23,758 nucleotides of DNA from contig JAEWFT010000033.1 in NCBI GenBank assembly GCA_023388715.1, positions 1-23,758 of the forward strand, written 5' to 3'. The position numbers and the translations under genes were made by a program. Under the pieces are notes generated by a model that made no database searches, was not told the DNA's origin, and worked only from the letters and a program-made list of their open reading frames with translations. Within the stretch, counting starts at the first letter, position 1, and every line of letters begins with the position of its first letter. The stretch is from Pseudomonadota bacterium (GTDB lineage: Bacteria; Pseudomonadota; Gammaproteobacteria; Xanthomonadales; Xanthomonadaceae). Below are positions 8,440 to 15,774 of this stretch, piece after piece.

Positions 8440-8469
8440 ATTATAGGCGCTCGCCCGGCCCGCCTTCAG
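8440..8469 (-). promoter_or_regulatory. Probable sigma-70 promoter of purH
   Basis: Reading the minus strand, a perfect -10 hexamer TATAAT lies at 8445-8440. The best -35 at 18-nt spacing is CTGAAG (8469-8464), which keeps only the central TGA of TTGACA, so it is weak and overlaps the fis stop codon. Transcription would begin near 8434, giving a leader of about 20 nt before the purH ATG. It lies in the 51-nt gap between fis and purH, one of few gaps in this run of genes. Confidence 0.55.
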
Positions 8470-8726
8470 GCCATGTTGTAGTCGCGCAGCTTCTTGCGCA
8501 GGGTGGCGCGGTGGATGCCCAGCATCGCCGCCGCGCGGCTCTGGTTGCCGTCGCAATGCCGCAGCACCTCGGCGAACAGCGGGATCTCCAGCTCGCGCAG
8601 GGCGATGTTGTACAGGTCGTCGGTGTCGCAGCCGTCGAGGTCGTCGAGGTAGCGGCGCACCGACGTGGCGACGTGTTCGCGCAACGGGGCGCGGCTGGCG
8701 TCCGGACGGTCGATCGAAACGTTCAA
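8466..8726 (-). CDS. fis: Nucleoid-associated DNA-binding protein Fis
   Basis: 86 residues from a TTG at 8726, reading MNVSIDRPDASRAPLREHV. An AGGGG ribosome-binding site 7 nt upstream supports this start; a further TTG at 8744 is possible, and no ATG fits. The C-terminal half is the conserved Fis helix-turn-helix: GNQSRAAAMLGIHRATLRKKL (60-80) ending RDYNMA. The region LREHVATSVRRYLDDLDG matches the dimerisation helix. E. coli Fis is 98 residues; the shorter N-terminus may lack part of the beta-hairpin arm used in Hin/Gin recombination. Fis is an abundant homodimer that bends DNA and tunes rRNA and metabolic promoters. The 125-nt leader holds a possible -10 box TAGACT (8785-8780), with no good -35. 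Its position downstream of prmA recalls prmA-dusB-fis of enterics, with a DUF3426 gene in place of dusB. Confidence 0.93.
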   Translation of the reverse strand: MNVSIDRPDASRAPLREHVATSVRRYLDDLDGCDTDDLYNIALRELEIPLFAEVLRHCDGNQSRAAAMLGIHRATLRKKLRDYNMA

Positions 8727-8851
8727 GCGGGGCCCCTGGTGCAACCGCGACGGCGAATCCGATGCCGCGCGGGGGATCGAGTCTAGCGCGTCGCGCCAGT
8801 GGATGTTGCCGCCTGCGTCGCATTCGCGCGCAAGGTCCGCGCGAACGGGTC

Positions 8852-9361
8852 TCAGTCGAAGCGGAAGTCGAAGCCGACCACGTTCGGGGCCGGTTCGGCG
8901 ATGTCGAACGCGATCTGGGTGGCCTCGCCGGGCGCCAGGCCGTCCTGCGGCGTGGGCCGGCCGAGGTACTCGTGCGGCAGGAAGCGACGCGTGCCGACGA
9001 CTGCGCCATCCGCGTCCGCCAGCGTCAGCACCAGCGCCGGCCACGCCTGCGCCCAGCGCGCGTCATTGCGGAAGCTGGCCTGCACCCGCAGCACGCCGGG
9101 CCGGCCCGGCACCGCGATCACCTCGCGCGCGAGCATGCTGAAGGCCGCCGGCTGCCGCCACGCCGGCAGGGTGCAGCCCGCCACGTTGCAGAGCGCGGCC
9201 AGCAGCGGGCGCACGCTGGCGTTGGCGGCCAGCGCATCGCGCTGCACTGCCACCAGCTGCACGGCCAGCAGCAGCGCCAGCGCGGACGCCGCGAGCCATT
9301 CGCCGCGCCGGCGGGGCGCGGGATCGCGCCGGCCGCCGAGGAAACTGGGGGTGCCGCTCAT
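8852..9361 (-). CDS. DUF3426 membrane protein, zinc-ribbon part absent
   Basis: 169 residues from ATG 9361, overlapping the prmA stop as ATGA. After a short basic N-terminus there is one membrane helix at about 22-42, then a presumably periplasmic domain containing LCNVAGCTLPAW and a beta-rich C-terminal part (VLRVQASFRND, then AFDIAEPAPNVVGFDFRFD). This is the DUF3426 pattern, often found next to prmA and fis in proteobacteria. Relatives usually begin with an MJ0042-type zinc ribbon (paired Cys-x-x-Cys) and a long linker, giving about 250-400 residues. Here no such Cys pairs precede the membrane helix, and the frame upstream of 9361 is just prmA read out of frame. Function of the family is unknown. 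Confidence 0.8.
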   Translation of the reverse strand: MSGTPSFLGGRRDPAPRRRGEWLAASALALLLAVQLVAVQRDALAANASVRPLLAALCNVAGCTLPAWRQPAAFSMLAREVIAVPGRPGVLRVQASFRNDARWAQAWPALVLTLADADGAVVGTRRFLPHEYLGRPTPQDGLAPGEATQIAFDIAEPAPNVVGFDFRFD

Positions 9362-10281
9362 GCCGGCGCCCCGTTGCGGACGCCGTCGATCCGGATCCAG
9401 TCGTCCTGGCGCTGCACGTGCAGCGCGTCGAACCACGGCGCATAGCGCTGCAGCAGCTCGTCCTCCTGCCCGGCCAGGATCCCCGACATGGCGAGCCGCC
9501 CGCCCGGCGCCACCCGCGCCGCGAGGGTATCGGCCAGCGCGTCCAGCGCCGAGGCCAGGATGTTGGCCACCACTACCGGATAGCGCGCCGGCGGCTCGTG
9601 CTGCGGCAGGAAGGTGGCGATGGTTTCGCCATTGCGCTGCGCGTTGTCGGCGGTGGCGGTGATCGCCTGCGGGTCGTTGTCCACGCCGGTCGCCCGCGCC
9701 GCGCCGAGCTTCAGCGCCGCCAGCGCGAGGATGCCGCTGCCGCAGCCGAAGTCGAGTACGTCGCGGCCCTGCAACTCGCCGCGCGCGGCCAGCGCGTCCA
9801 GCCATTGCAGGCACAGCGCGGTGGTGGGATGGGTGCCGGAACCGAACGCCAGGCCCGGATCCAGTCGCACGATCGCGGCGTCGGGCGTCTCCGCTTCATG
9901 CGGCAGGTCGTGGTTCCACGGCACGATCCAAGTGCGCGCGCCGAAGCGCATGGGCTGGAAGGTGTCCAGCCACGCGCGTTCCCAGTCCTGGTCCTCCACC
10001 GTGGCAAAGCGCGCCGCGCTCCAGTCCAGCCCGGGGTCGAACGCGTCCAGCGCGGCAAGCAGCAGCAGCGGTTCGGCATCGGCGTCGAACAGCGCGGTGA
10101 GCGTCATCGCGTCCCACAGCGGCAGTTCGCCCACGCCAGGTTCGAAGATCGCCTGCTCGTCGGCGGCATCCAGATGCGCGTCCTGCAAGGTGACCGCGAG
10201 CGCGCCGACATCCTCCAGCGCGCGCTCCACGCGCGGCTGCAGGGCCAGGGTGCAGGGGACGGTCAGTTGCAGGTAGGGCAT
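9358..10281 (-). CDS. prmA: Ribosomal protein L11 methyltransferase
   Basis: 307 residues (E. coli PrmA is 293). The N-terminal substrate-recognition domain starts with MPYLQLTV. The linker WERAWLDTFQPMRFG leads into the catalytic domain with LDPGLAFGSGTHPTT, the SAM-binding motif VLDFGCGSGILALAALKLGA (about 174-193), the acidic GVDNDPQA and the PrmA-type VVANILASAL. It trimethylates ribosomal protein L11 in the cytoplasm using S-adenosylmethionine. It follows accC by 55 nt on the same strand and is coupled to the DUF3426 gene by a 4-nt overlap. The gap to accC holds a small CGCGG/CCGCG hairpin (10293-10306) without a T-run, so read-through from accC is likely. Confidence 0.97.
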   Translation of the reverse strand: MPYLQLTVPCTLALQPRVERALEDVGALAVTLQDAHLDAADEQAIFEPGVGELPLWDAMTLTALFDADAEPLLLLAALDAFDPGLDWSAARFATVEDQDWERAWLDTFQPMRFGARTWIVPWNHDLPHEAETPDAAIVRLDPGLAFGSGTHPTTALCLQWLDALAARGELQGRDVLDFGCGSGILALAALKLGAARATGVDNDPQAITATADNAQRNGETIATFLPQHEPPARYPVVVANILASALDALADTLAARVAPGGRLAMSGILAGQEDELLQRYAPWFDALHVQRQDDWIRIDGVRNGAPA

Positions 10282-10336
10282 GCAGTAGACAACGCGGAAG
10301 ACCGCGCCATTCTGGCAGTTTCCGCGCGGACCGTGC

Positions 10337-11704
10337 CTACAGCAGCGACAGCGCCTTGTCCTTGCGCTCGGCCAGCCGCTTCTCCAGGTAATGGATGTTC
10401 TGGCCGCCGTCCTTGAAGCCGCGGTCGGTCATGATCCGCTGCTGCAGCGGGATGTTGGTCTTGATCCCATCGACCACCATCTCGCTTAGCGCCACCCGCA
10501 TGCGGGCGATCGCGGTGGCGCGGTCGGGGCCGTGCACGATCAGCTTGCCGATCATCGAATCGTAGTTCGGCGGCACCCGGTAACCCTCGTAGATGTGCGA
10601 ATCCACCCGCACGCCGGGACCGCCGGGCGCGTGGAAATGCTGGATCAGCCCGGGGCTGGGCATGAAGGTGTCCGGGTCCTCGGCATTGATCCGGCACTCG
10701 ATCGCATGGCCGTCAAGGACGATGTCTTCCTGCCGCAGCTGCAGCTTGTGGCCGGCGGCGATCAGCAGCTGCTCGCGGACCAGGTCGATGCCGGTGACCA
10801 TCTCGGTGACCGGGTGCTCCACCTGGATGCGGGTGTTCATTTCGATGAAGTAGAAGCGGCCGGCCTCGTACAGGAACTCGAAGGTGCCGGCGCCACGGTA
10901 GCCGATGCGGATGCAGGCATCCACGCAGACCTTGCCGATCGCGGCGCGCTCCTCGGCGCTGATGCCCGGGGCGGGCGCCTCTTCGACCACCTTCTGGTGG
11001 CGGCGCTGCATCGAGCAGTCGCGCTCGCCAAGGTGGATGGCGTGGCCCTGGCCGTCCGCGAGGACCTGGATCTCCACGTGGCGCGGGTTCTCCAGGAATT
11101 TCTCCATGTACACCATGTCGTTGCCGAACGCGGCCTTGGCCTCCGACTTGGTGGTGGCGATCGCGGTCGCCAGCGCGGCCTCGGTGTGGACTACGCGCAT
11201 GCCGCGCCCGCCGCCGCCGCCGGCCGCCTTGACGATCACCGGGTAGCCGATCTCGCCGGCGATCGCCGCGTTGGTGGCGGCATCGTCACCCAGCGGGCCG
11301 CCGCTGCCGGGCACGCAGGGCACGCCGGCCGCCTTCATCGCGCGGATCGCCTCGACCTTGTCGCCCATCAGGCGGATGGTGTCCGCCTTGGGGCCGACGA
11401 AAATGAAGCCGGACTGCTCCACCCGCTCGGCGAAGTCCGCGTTCTCGGACAGGAAGCCGTAGCCGGGGTGGATCGCCTGGGCGTCGGTGACCTCGGCGGC
11501 GGCGATGATCGCCGGCATGTTGAGGTAGCTCTCCGACGACGGCGCCGGGCCGATGCAGACGGACTCGTCGGCCATCGCCACGTGCTTGAGGTTGCGGTCG
11601 GCGGTGGAATGCACCGCCACCGTGCGGATGCCAAGCGCGTGGCAGGCGCGCAGGATGCGCAGGGCGATCTCGCCGCGGTTGGCGATGACAACTTTATCGA
11701 GCAT
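10337..11704 (-). CDS. accC: Acetyl-CoA carboxylase, biotin carboxylase subunit
   Basis: 455 residues, the normal length. MLDKVVIANRGEIALRILRA opens the biotin carboxylase N-domain, followed by HPGYGFLSEN (79-88). The ATP-grasp glycine loop is KAAGGGGGRGMR with Lys159. The active-site region shows ERDCSMQRRHQKVVEEAPAP and EMNTRIQVEHPVTE, which holds the catalytic Glu and Arg. The enzyme carboxylates the biotin carried on AccB using ATP and bicarbonate, the first half-reaction of malonyl-CoA formation. The gene lies 49 nt after accB with a GGGA-type ribosome-binding site and is expected to be cotranscribed with it. The accA and accD subunits are not in this window. Confidence 0.98.
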   Translation of the reverse strand: MLDKVVIANRGEIALRILRACHALGIRTVAVHSTADRNLKHVAMADESVCIGPAPSSESYLNMPAIIAAAEVTDAQAIHPGYGFLSENADFAERVEQSGFIFVGPKADTIRLMGDKVEAIRAMKAAGVPCVPGSGGPLGDDAATNAAIAGEIGYPVIVKAAGGGGGRGMRVVHTEAALATAIATTKSEAKAAFGNDMVYMEKFLENPRHVEIQVLADGQGHAIHLGERDCSMQRRHQKVVEEAPAPGISAEERAAIGKVCVDACIRIGYRGAGTFEFLYEAGRFYFIEMNTRIQVEHPVTEMVTGIDLVREQLLIAAGHKLQLRQEDIVLDGHAIECRINAEDPDTFMPSPGLIQHFHAPGGPGVRVDSHIYEGYRVPPNYDSMIGKLIVHGPDRATAIARMRVALSEMVVDGIKTNIPLQQRIMTDRGFKDGGQNIHYLEKRLAERKDKALSLL

Positions 11705-11753
11705 ATCTAGTCCCGTTCGTCCTGGGCGTCGGCCAGCGGCCGGAATCGAAGGA

Positions 11754-12239
11754 TCAGGCGATCACGAACAGCGGCTGGTCGAACTCGACCGGTTGCCCGC
11801 TTTCGCACTTGATCGCCACCACGGTGCCGGAGACGTCGGCCTCGATCGGGTTGAACATCTTCATCGCCTCGATGATGCCCAGGGTCTGGCCCTTGCTGAC
11901 GGCATCGCCGATGGCCACGAACGGCGGCTTGTCCGGCGACGGGCTGGCGTAGAAGGTGCCGACCATCGGCGCGCGCACCACGTGGCCGTCGGGCAGGTCG
12001 CCGGCGATCGGCTTGTGGCCGCCACCGGTGGCGCCATCGACCGGGGAGAGCATCGGCATCGGCGCGGGCGCCGGCGCCTCCACGTGGTGCACCATCGGGG
12101 CCGGCGCCATCATCGTCGGCATCCCGCCCTTGGGCACCCGCGCCAGGCGCACCGATTCCTCGCCTTCCTTGATTTCGATCTCGGCGAGGTTGGATTCCTC
12201 GAGCAGGTCGATGAGCTTCTTGATCTTGCGCAGGTCCAT
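11754..12239 (-). CDS. accB: Acetyl-CoA carboxylase, biotin carboxyl carrier protein
   Basis: 161 residues from ATG 12239, which begins the typical MDLRKIKKLIDLLEESN. The N-terminal helical region (1-38) is followed by a Pro/Ala/Met-rich flexible linker (about 40-80) and the biotinyl domain. The thumb-like segment APMVGTFYASPSP is present, and the biotin attachment site is EAMKM with Lys127, followed by the usual 34 residues to the C-terminus. It shuttles carboxybiotin between AccC and the AccAD carboxyltransferase. It starts 44 nt after aroQ. The open frame extends far upstream, but only as an aroQ shadow. In several bacteria AccB limits its own operon's expression; nothing in this leader shows that directly. 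Confidence 0.97.
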   Translation of the reverse strand: MDLRKIKKLIDLLEESNLAEIEIKEGEESVRLARVPKGGMPTMMAPAPMVHHVEAPAPAPMPMLSPVDGATGGGHKPIAGDLPDGHVVRAPMVGTFYASPSPDKPPFVAIGDAVSKGQTLGIIEAMKMFNPIEADVSGTVVAIKCESGQPVEFDQPLFVIA

Positions 12240-12283
12240 GGGGTTCTCGCGGTGGGCCCCGTCGGGCGGGGACGGTGGAAGGG

Positions 12284-12721
12284 TCAGCCCAGCCGCGCCA
12301 GCGCGGCGTCGAGGGCGTAGCGGTAGGAATTGGCGCCGAACCCCGCCACGATGCCCACCGCCTTGTCGCTGAAGTAGCTGTGCTGGCGGAAGGGCTCGCG
12401 GGCGTGCGGGTTGGATAGGTGGATCTCGATGAACGGGATCGCGACCGCCGCCAGCGCATCGCGCAGGGCGACCGAGGTATGGGTGAAGGCCGCGGGGTTG
12501 AGCAGGATGAAGGCGGTGCCGTCGTCGCGGGCGGCCTGCACGCGCTCCACCAGCGCGTGTTCGGCGTTGGACTGGAACGTCTCCAGCGCATGCCCGGCTG
12601 CCTGCGCGCGGGCGCACAGGTCGGCGTCGATCTCGGCCAGTGTCGCGCGGCCATAGACCTCCGGCTCGCGGGTGCCGAGCAGGTTGAGGTTGGGACCGTG
12701 CAGGAGCAACAGGCGGGCCAT
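12284..12721 (-). CDS. aroQ: 3-dehydroquinate dehydratase, type II
   Basis: 145 residues from ATG 12721, beginning MARLLLLHGPNLNLLGTREP as type II enzymes normally do. Catalytic features are visible: Tyr23 in EPEVYG, Asn76 in ILLNPAAFTHTS, His101 in EIHLSN and Arg112 in the mobile FRQHSYFSDKA part. The enzyme forms a dodecamer and converts 3-dehydroquinate to 3-dehydroshikimate by an anti elimination. The start is not certain: the ATG has no clear ribosome-binding site, and an in-frame TTG at 12802 would add 27 residues with coding-like codon use (see findings). The aroQ-accB-accC order is the same as in E. coli and Pseudomonas, linking aromatic and fatty-acid precursor supply. Confidence 0.95.
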   Translation of the reverse strand: MARLLLLHGPNLNLLGTREPEVYGRATLAEIDADLCARAQAAGHALETFQSNAEHALVERVQAARDDGTAFILLNPAAFTHTSVALRDALAAVAIPFIEIHLSNPHAREPFRQHSYFSDKAVGIVAGFGANSYRYALDAALARLG

Positions 12722-12802
12722 CAGCGCCGGGTGGTGGTGGTCGGAAAGACGCGCAGTCTCCCGCAGCTGGCGGATGCTGTCCAGTTCGGCGAACTTCAGC
12801 AA

Positions 12803-12849
12803 GATTCCTGACGTTTTAAACGCGCGTTGGAGTTTTTACGCTAATTGCG
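12803..12849 (-). promoter_or_regulatory. AT-rich leader upstream of aroQ-accBC, possible promoter region
   Basis: Between the tlpA stop and the coding-like stretch before aroQ is the most AT-rich island in this run of genes. On the minus strand it contains TAAAAACTCC and GTTTAAAACG. TTTAAA or TTAAAA could act as a -10 box, but I see no convincing -35 at 16-18 nt. A CAGGA sequence just before TTG 12802 could be a ribosome-binding site, though its spacing is short. It is the likeliest place for an aroQ-accB-accC promoter, but the exact elements are not resolved. Confidence 0.3.
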
Positions 12850-13449
12850 TCAGGGCGTGGCCCAGCCGGCGATGTCGGCCTTGTCGATGAAGGGGCCGAT
12901 CCGCGTCTTCAGCACGCGTCCGTCCGCGGACACCAGCACCGAATACGGCAGCACGCCGGCGGGATTGCCCAGGCGCACGCCGGCATCGGCGGCGCCGGGC
13001 GCATCGACCAGGTTCGGGTACCCGATCCCGTGGGTGGCGAGGAAGGCCCGCACCGCCGCCGCATCGTCCAGCGCGATGCCGGCGACCTGCACGCCATTGG
13101 GGCCCTGTTCGAGGGCGTAGGCATCCAGTTCAGGCATTTCCTTCAGGCACGGGGCGCACCAGGTCGCCCACAGGTTGACCAGCGTTGGACGGCCCGCCCA
13201 GGCGCCGGGCAAGGCCACCTCGGCGCCGTCGGGATCCTTCAGTGTCATCGCCGGGACGAAATCCCCCCGCCTAGCAACGCCCACCCCCTCCGGCACCGGC
13301 GCGCGGTTGCCCATCAGCTCCAGCGCGCGTTGCCCGACCGGCGTGCGCGCCAGGCGCAAGGCGATCGCGGGCTCGAAATACAGGCTGGCGGTGGCGCCCG
13401 CGACCGCCGCCAGCAGCGCCACCGCGACCACGGCCTTATTGGACGGCAT
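12850..13449 (-). CDS. TlpA-like membrane-anchored thioredoxin-family protein
   Basis: 199 residues from ATG 13449, whose A is also the last base of the dsbD stop (TGATG). An N-terminal membrane anchor at about 6-24 is followed by a linker and a thioredoxin-fold domain. That domain has the active site WATWCAPC (Cys98, Cys101), KEMPELDAYA after it, and the cis-Pro region GVLPYSVLVSADG. The AlkA/TlpA-type central insert GIALDDAAAVRAFLA is also present. It should face the periplasm as a thiol reductase or reductant carrier kept reduced by the adjacent DsbD. Possible roles are cytochrome c maturation, copper-site assembly or repair of oxidised cysteines; sequence does not decide. It is not clearly CcmG/DsbE. 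Confidence 0.88.
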   Translation of the reverse strand: MPSNKAVVAVALLAAVAGATASLYFEPAIALRLARTPVGQRALELMGNRAPVPEGVGVARRGDFVPAMTLKDPDGAEVALPGAWAGRPTLVNLWATWCAPCLKEMPELDAYALEQGPNGVQVAGIALDDAAAVRAFLATHGIGYPNLVDAPGAADAGVRLGNPAGVLPYSVLVSADGRVLKTRIGPFIDKADIAGWATP

Positions 13450-15770
13450 CAGCGCGCGGCCTCGCGCAGGGCGTCGCCGACGATGGCCGGGGTCAGCAGC
13501 ACCGGCAGGATGCGCTCGGGACCGCCATCGCGCGGGTACACGACGTACAGCGGCACGCCGACCGCCTTGTGTTCTTGCAGGTAGGCAGTGATCGCCGGAT
13601 CGACGTCGGTGTAGTCGCCGACCATGTATGCCGCATTCGCGTCGTGCAGCGCCTGGCGGAACTCTTCGCGGGCCAGCACGCCGCGCTCGTTGGCCTTGCA
13701 CGACACGCACCAGTCGGCGGTCATGTTGACGAACACCGGGCGACCTTGCGCGCGCAGATCGGCCAGCGCCTGTTCCGAATACGGCACGGCGTCGCTGGTG
13801 ACCTGCGAGGCCAGCACCGGCGTTGCCGCCTTCGGCAGGCGGTGCAGCCGCGACAGCGGCCAGGCAGTGGCCACCAGCGCGACCACGGCCACGGCGAGCC
13901 ATCGGTGGCGATGCGCCTGCCGCGAGCGACCCCAGGCCCATGCGGCCAGCGCCAGCAGCACCGCCGCCGCCAGCCACAGGCCGACCGCATCGGCGCCACG
14001 CTGCTTGGCCAGCACCCACACCAGCCACGCCGCGGTGGCGTAGAGCGGGAAGGCGAGCAGCTGCTTGAGCGTCTCCATCCATGCGCCCGGCTTCGGCAGC
14101 AGCCGCGCGAAGGCGGGCACGAAGCCGATCAGCAGGAACGGCAGCGCCAGTCCCAGCCCCAGCATCAGGAACACCAGCATCCCGCCAGCGGCGGGGCCGG
14201 TGAAGGCATAGGCCAGCGCGGCGCCCATGAAGGGCGCGGTGCACGGGGTCGCCAGCACCACCGCCAGCACGCCGGTGCCGAAATCGCCGGCAACGCCCGG
14301 CTTCTGCAGCAGCGCGTTGCTGCGCGCGCCAAGGCCCAGGTTGGCATACCACAGGCCGGACAGGCTCAGGCCCAGCGCGAAGATCACCAGCGCCAGCAGC
14401 GCCACCACCAGCGGCTGCTGCAGCTGGAATCCCCAGCCCAGCGCCAACCCGGCCTGGCGCAGCGCCAGCGCCAGCGCGCCCAGCGCGGCAAAGCTCAGCA
14501 GCACGCCGGCGGTGTAGGCCAGGGCATGCCGGCGCGCGTGTTCGCGGCTCTCGCCGCTTTGCGCCAGCGACAGCGCCTTCAGCGACAGCACCGGCAGGAC
14601 GCACGGCATCAGGTTGAGGATCAGCCCGCCCAGCAGCGCCAGCGCCAACGAGGCCAGCAGTCCGCGGCTGGCCTGGGTCGGCGGCGGGGTGCGCTGCGCG
14701 TCGACAGACGCGATGGGAGTGGCCGTGGCCGGCGCCGGGGTTGCCGCGCCGTCCGCCGCGTCCGCCGCGCCGGGCAGGGCACCCGGAAGGTCCGCCACAG
14801 GTGCCGGGCCCTCGGTCGTCGGAGCGGCCGTTTCCAGCAATGCCGCTGGCGTGAGCGTCCCCATCGGCAGCGCCACCTCCAGCCGACGGGTCATCGGCGG
14901 ATAGCAGATGCCGCCGTCCTGGCAGCCCTGCAGGTCCAGCACCAGGGTGCCGCGCGCCGGGTTGACATGGTTGCGGGCGACCGGCACGCGGATCTCGACC
15001 TGATCGAAATACACCGCCACGTCGCCGAAGTGCTCGTCGTGGTACGGGGTCGCCTTCGGCATCCGCGCCGCCGCGGGCAGCGCGGCCGCCAGGCCCTTGC
15101 CCGCCTCCAGCCGCACGCCCAGCTTGTCGCGGTAGATGTAGTAGCCGGGGGCGGGGGTCAACCGCAGCAGCAGCGCGTTGCCGCCATCAGCGATCACTTC
15201 GGTGCTGAACGCCTGCTCGGCCGGCAGCGGCGCGGCATCGGCCTTGCCCGTATTCCCGCCCAGCCCGAACAGGCCAGCGCCGCGGCGCGGGCCCAGCCCG
15301 AAGCCGCCGCCGTCGCCCGCCTGCGCCAGCGCGACCCGGAGCGTGCGGGTCTGCGGCGGGTAGCACACGCCAACGTCGGCGCAACCCTGGTACTTCACGG
15401 TCAGCGTGGTGCTGGCGGCGTCCTCCGCGGGCGCCCCCGAGAGCACCCCGGTCAGCGAGCCGCGGTAGGTCTCCACGTCGCCGAAGAACTCGTCGCGATG
15501 CGGCTTGCCGTCTGGCAGCGCCAGTCGCGCGCCGGCAAAGGCGGCGTCGGCGCTGGCGGAGGTGCGGTGGCGGTAGAGGTAGTAGCCGTCGGCGATCTTC
15601 CAGCGCAGCTCGATGCGGCCCGGCGCGGTCGCCTGCGCGGACAGGACGAAGACCTCGTCCACCGGCGGCAATTCGAAGTCGGCCGCGGCGGCAGGCGCCA
15701 CCGTCATGAGGCCCGCGACAACGCCCAGCGCGGCCAGCCAGCGGCGCATGCGGATCGGAAATGCAGTCAT
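13449..15770 (-). CDS. dsbD: Thiol:disulfide interchange protein DsbD/ScsB family with two alpha domains
   Basis: 773 residues, much longer than E. coli DsbD (565). A signal peptide ends near residue 30. Two DsbD-alpha-like domains follow in tandem: the first at about 31-150 with FFGDVETY and CX5C Cys130/Cys136 in GCADVGVCYPP, the second at about 185-303 with HFGDVAVY and Cys283/Cys289 in GCQDGGICYPP. An Ala/Pro-rich linker (about 305-368) leads to the transmembrane beta domain with redox cysteines Cys390 (NLMPCVLPVLS) and Cys510 (ATPCTAPF), a pattern closer to ScsB than to E. coli DsbD. The C-terminal gamma thioredoxin domain has WCVSC (Cys688, Cys691). It carries electrons from cytoplasmic thioredoxin to periplasmic thiol proteins. 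It starts 4 nt after cutA and overlaps tlpA by 1 nt. Confidence 0.94.
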   Translation of the reverse strand: MTAFPIRMRRWLAALGVVAGLMTVAPAAAADFELPPVDEVFVLSAQATAPGRIELRWKIADGYYLYRHRTSASADAAFAGARLALPDGKPHRDEFFGDVETYRGSLTGVLSGAPAEDAASTTLTVKYQGCADVGVCYPPQTRTLRVALAQAGDGGGFGLGPRRGAGLFGLGGNTGKADAAPLPAEQAFSTEVIADGGNALLLRLTPAPGYYIYRDKLGVRLEAGKGLAAALPAAARMPKATPYHDEHFGDVAVYFDQVEIRVPVARNHVNPARGTLVLDLQGCQDGGICYPPMTRRLEVALPMGTLTPAALLETAAPTTEGPAPVADLPGALPGAADAADGAATPAPATATPIASVDAQRTPPPTQASRGLLASLALALLGGLILNLMPCVLPVLSLKALSLAQSGESREHARRHALAYTAGVLLSFAALGALALALRQAGLALGWGFQLQQPLVVALLALVIFALGLSLSGLWYANLGLGARSNALLQKPGVAGDFGTGVLAVVLATPCTAPFMGAALAYAFTGPAAGGMLVFLMLGLGLALPFLLIGFVPAFARLLPKPGAWMETLKQLLAFPLYATAAWLVWVLAKQRGADAVGLWLAAAVLLALAAWAWGRSRQAHRHRWLAVAVVALVATAWPLSRLHRLPKAATPVLASQVTSDAVPYSEQALADLRAQGRPVFVNMTADWCVSCKANERGVLAREEFRQALHDANAAYMVGDYTDVDPAITAYLQEHKAVGVPLYVVYPRDGGPERILPVLLTPAIVGDALREAAR

Positions 15771-15774
15771 CCCG

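Noticed and set aside
8727..9044. Long N-terminal extension of fis (192-residue version)
   Set aside because: The added part is Arg/Pro/Gly-rich, overlaps the DUF3426 gene out of frame and is absent from the Fis family. The TTG at 8726 with AGGGG fits better.
10282..10336. Hairpin between accC and prmA as a terminator
   Set aside because: The CGCGG/CCGCG stem is only 5 bp and is not followed by a T-run on the transcribed strand.
10532..11710. 392-codon plus-strand open frame opposite accC
   Set aside because: Its sequence is repetitive in His/Asp/Ala/Val and is the mirror of the accC frame; no motif or ribosome-binding site.
12240..12283. GC-rich hairpin between aroQ and accB as an attenuator or riboswitch
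   Set aside because: Only a 5-bp CCCCG/CGGGG stem in GC-rich DNA, without a T-run or known aptamer features; it is likely chance.
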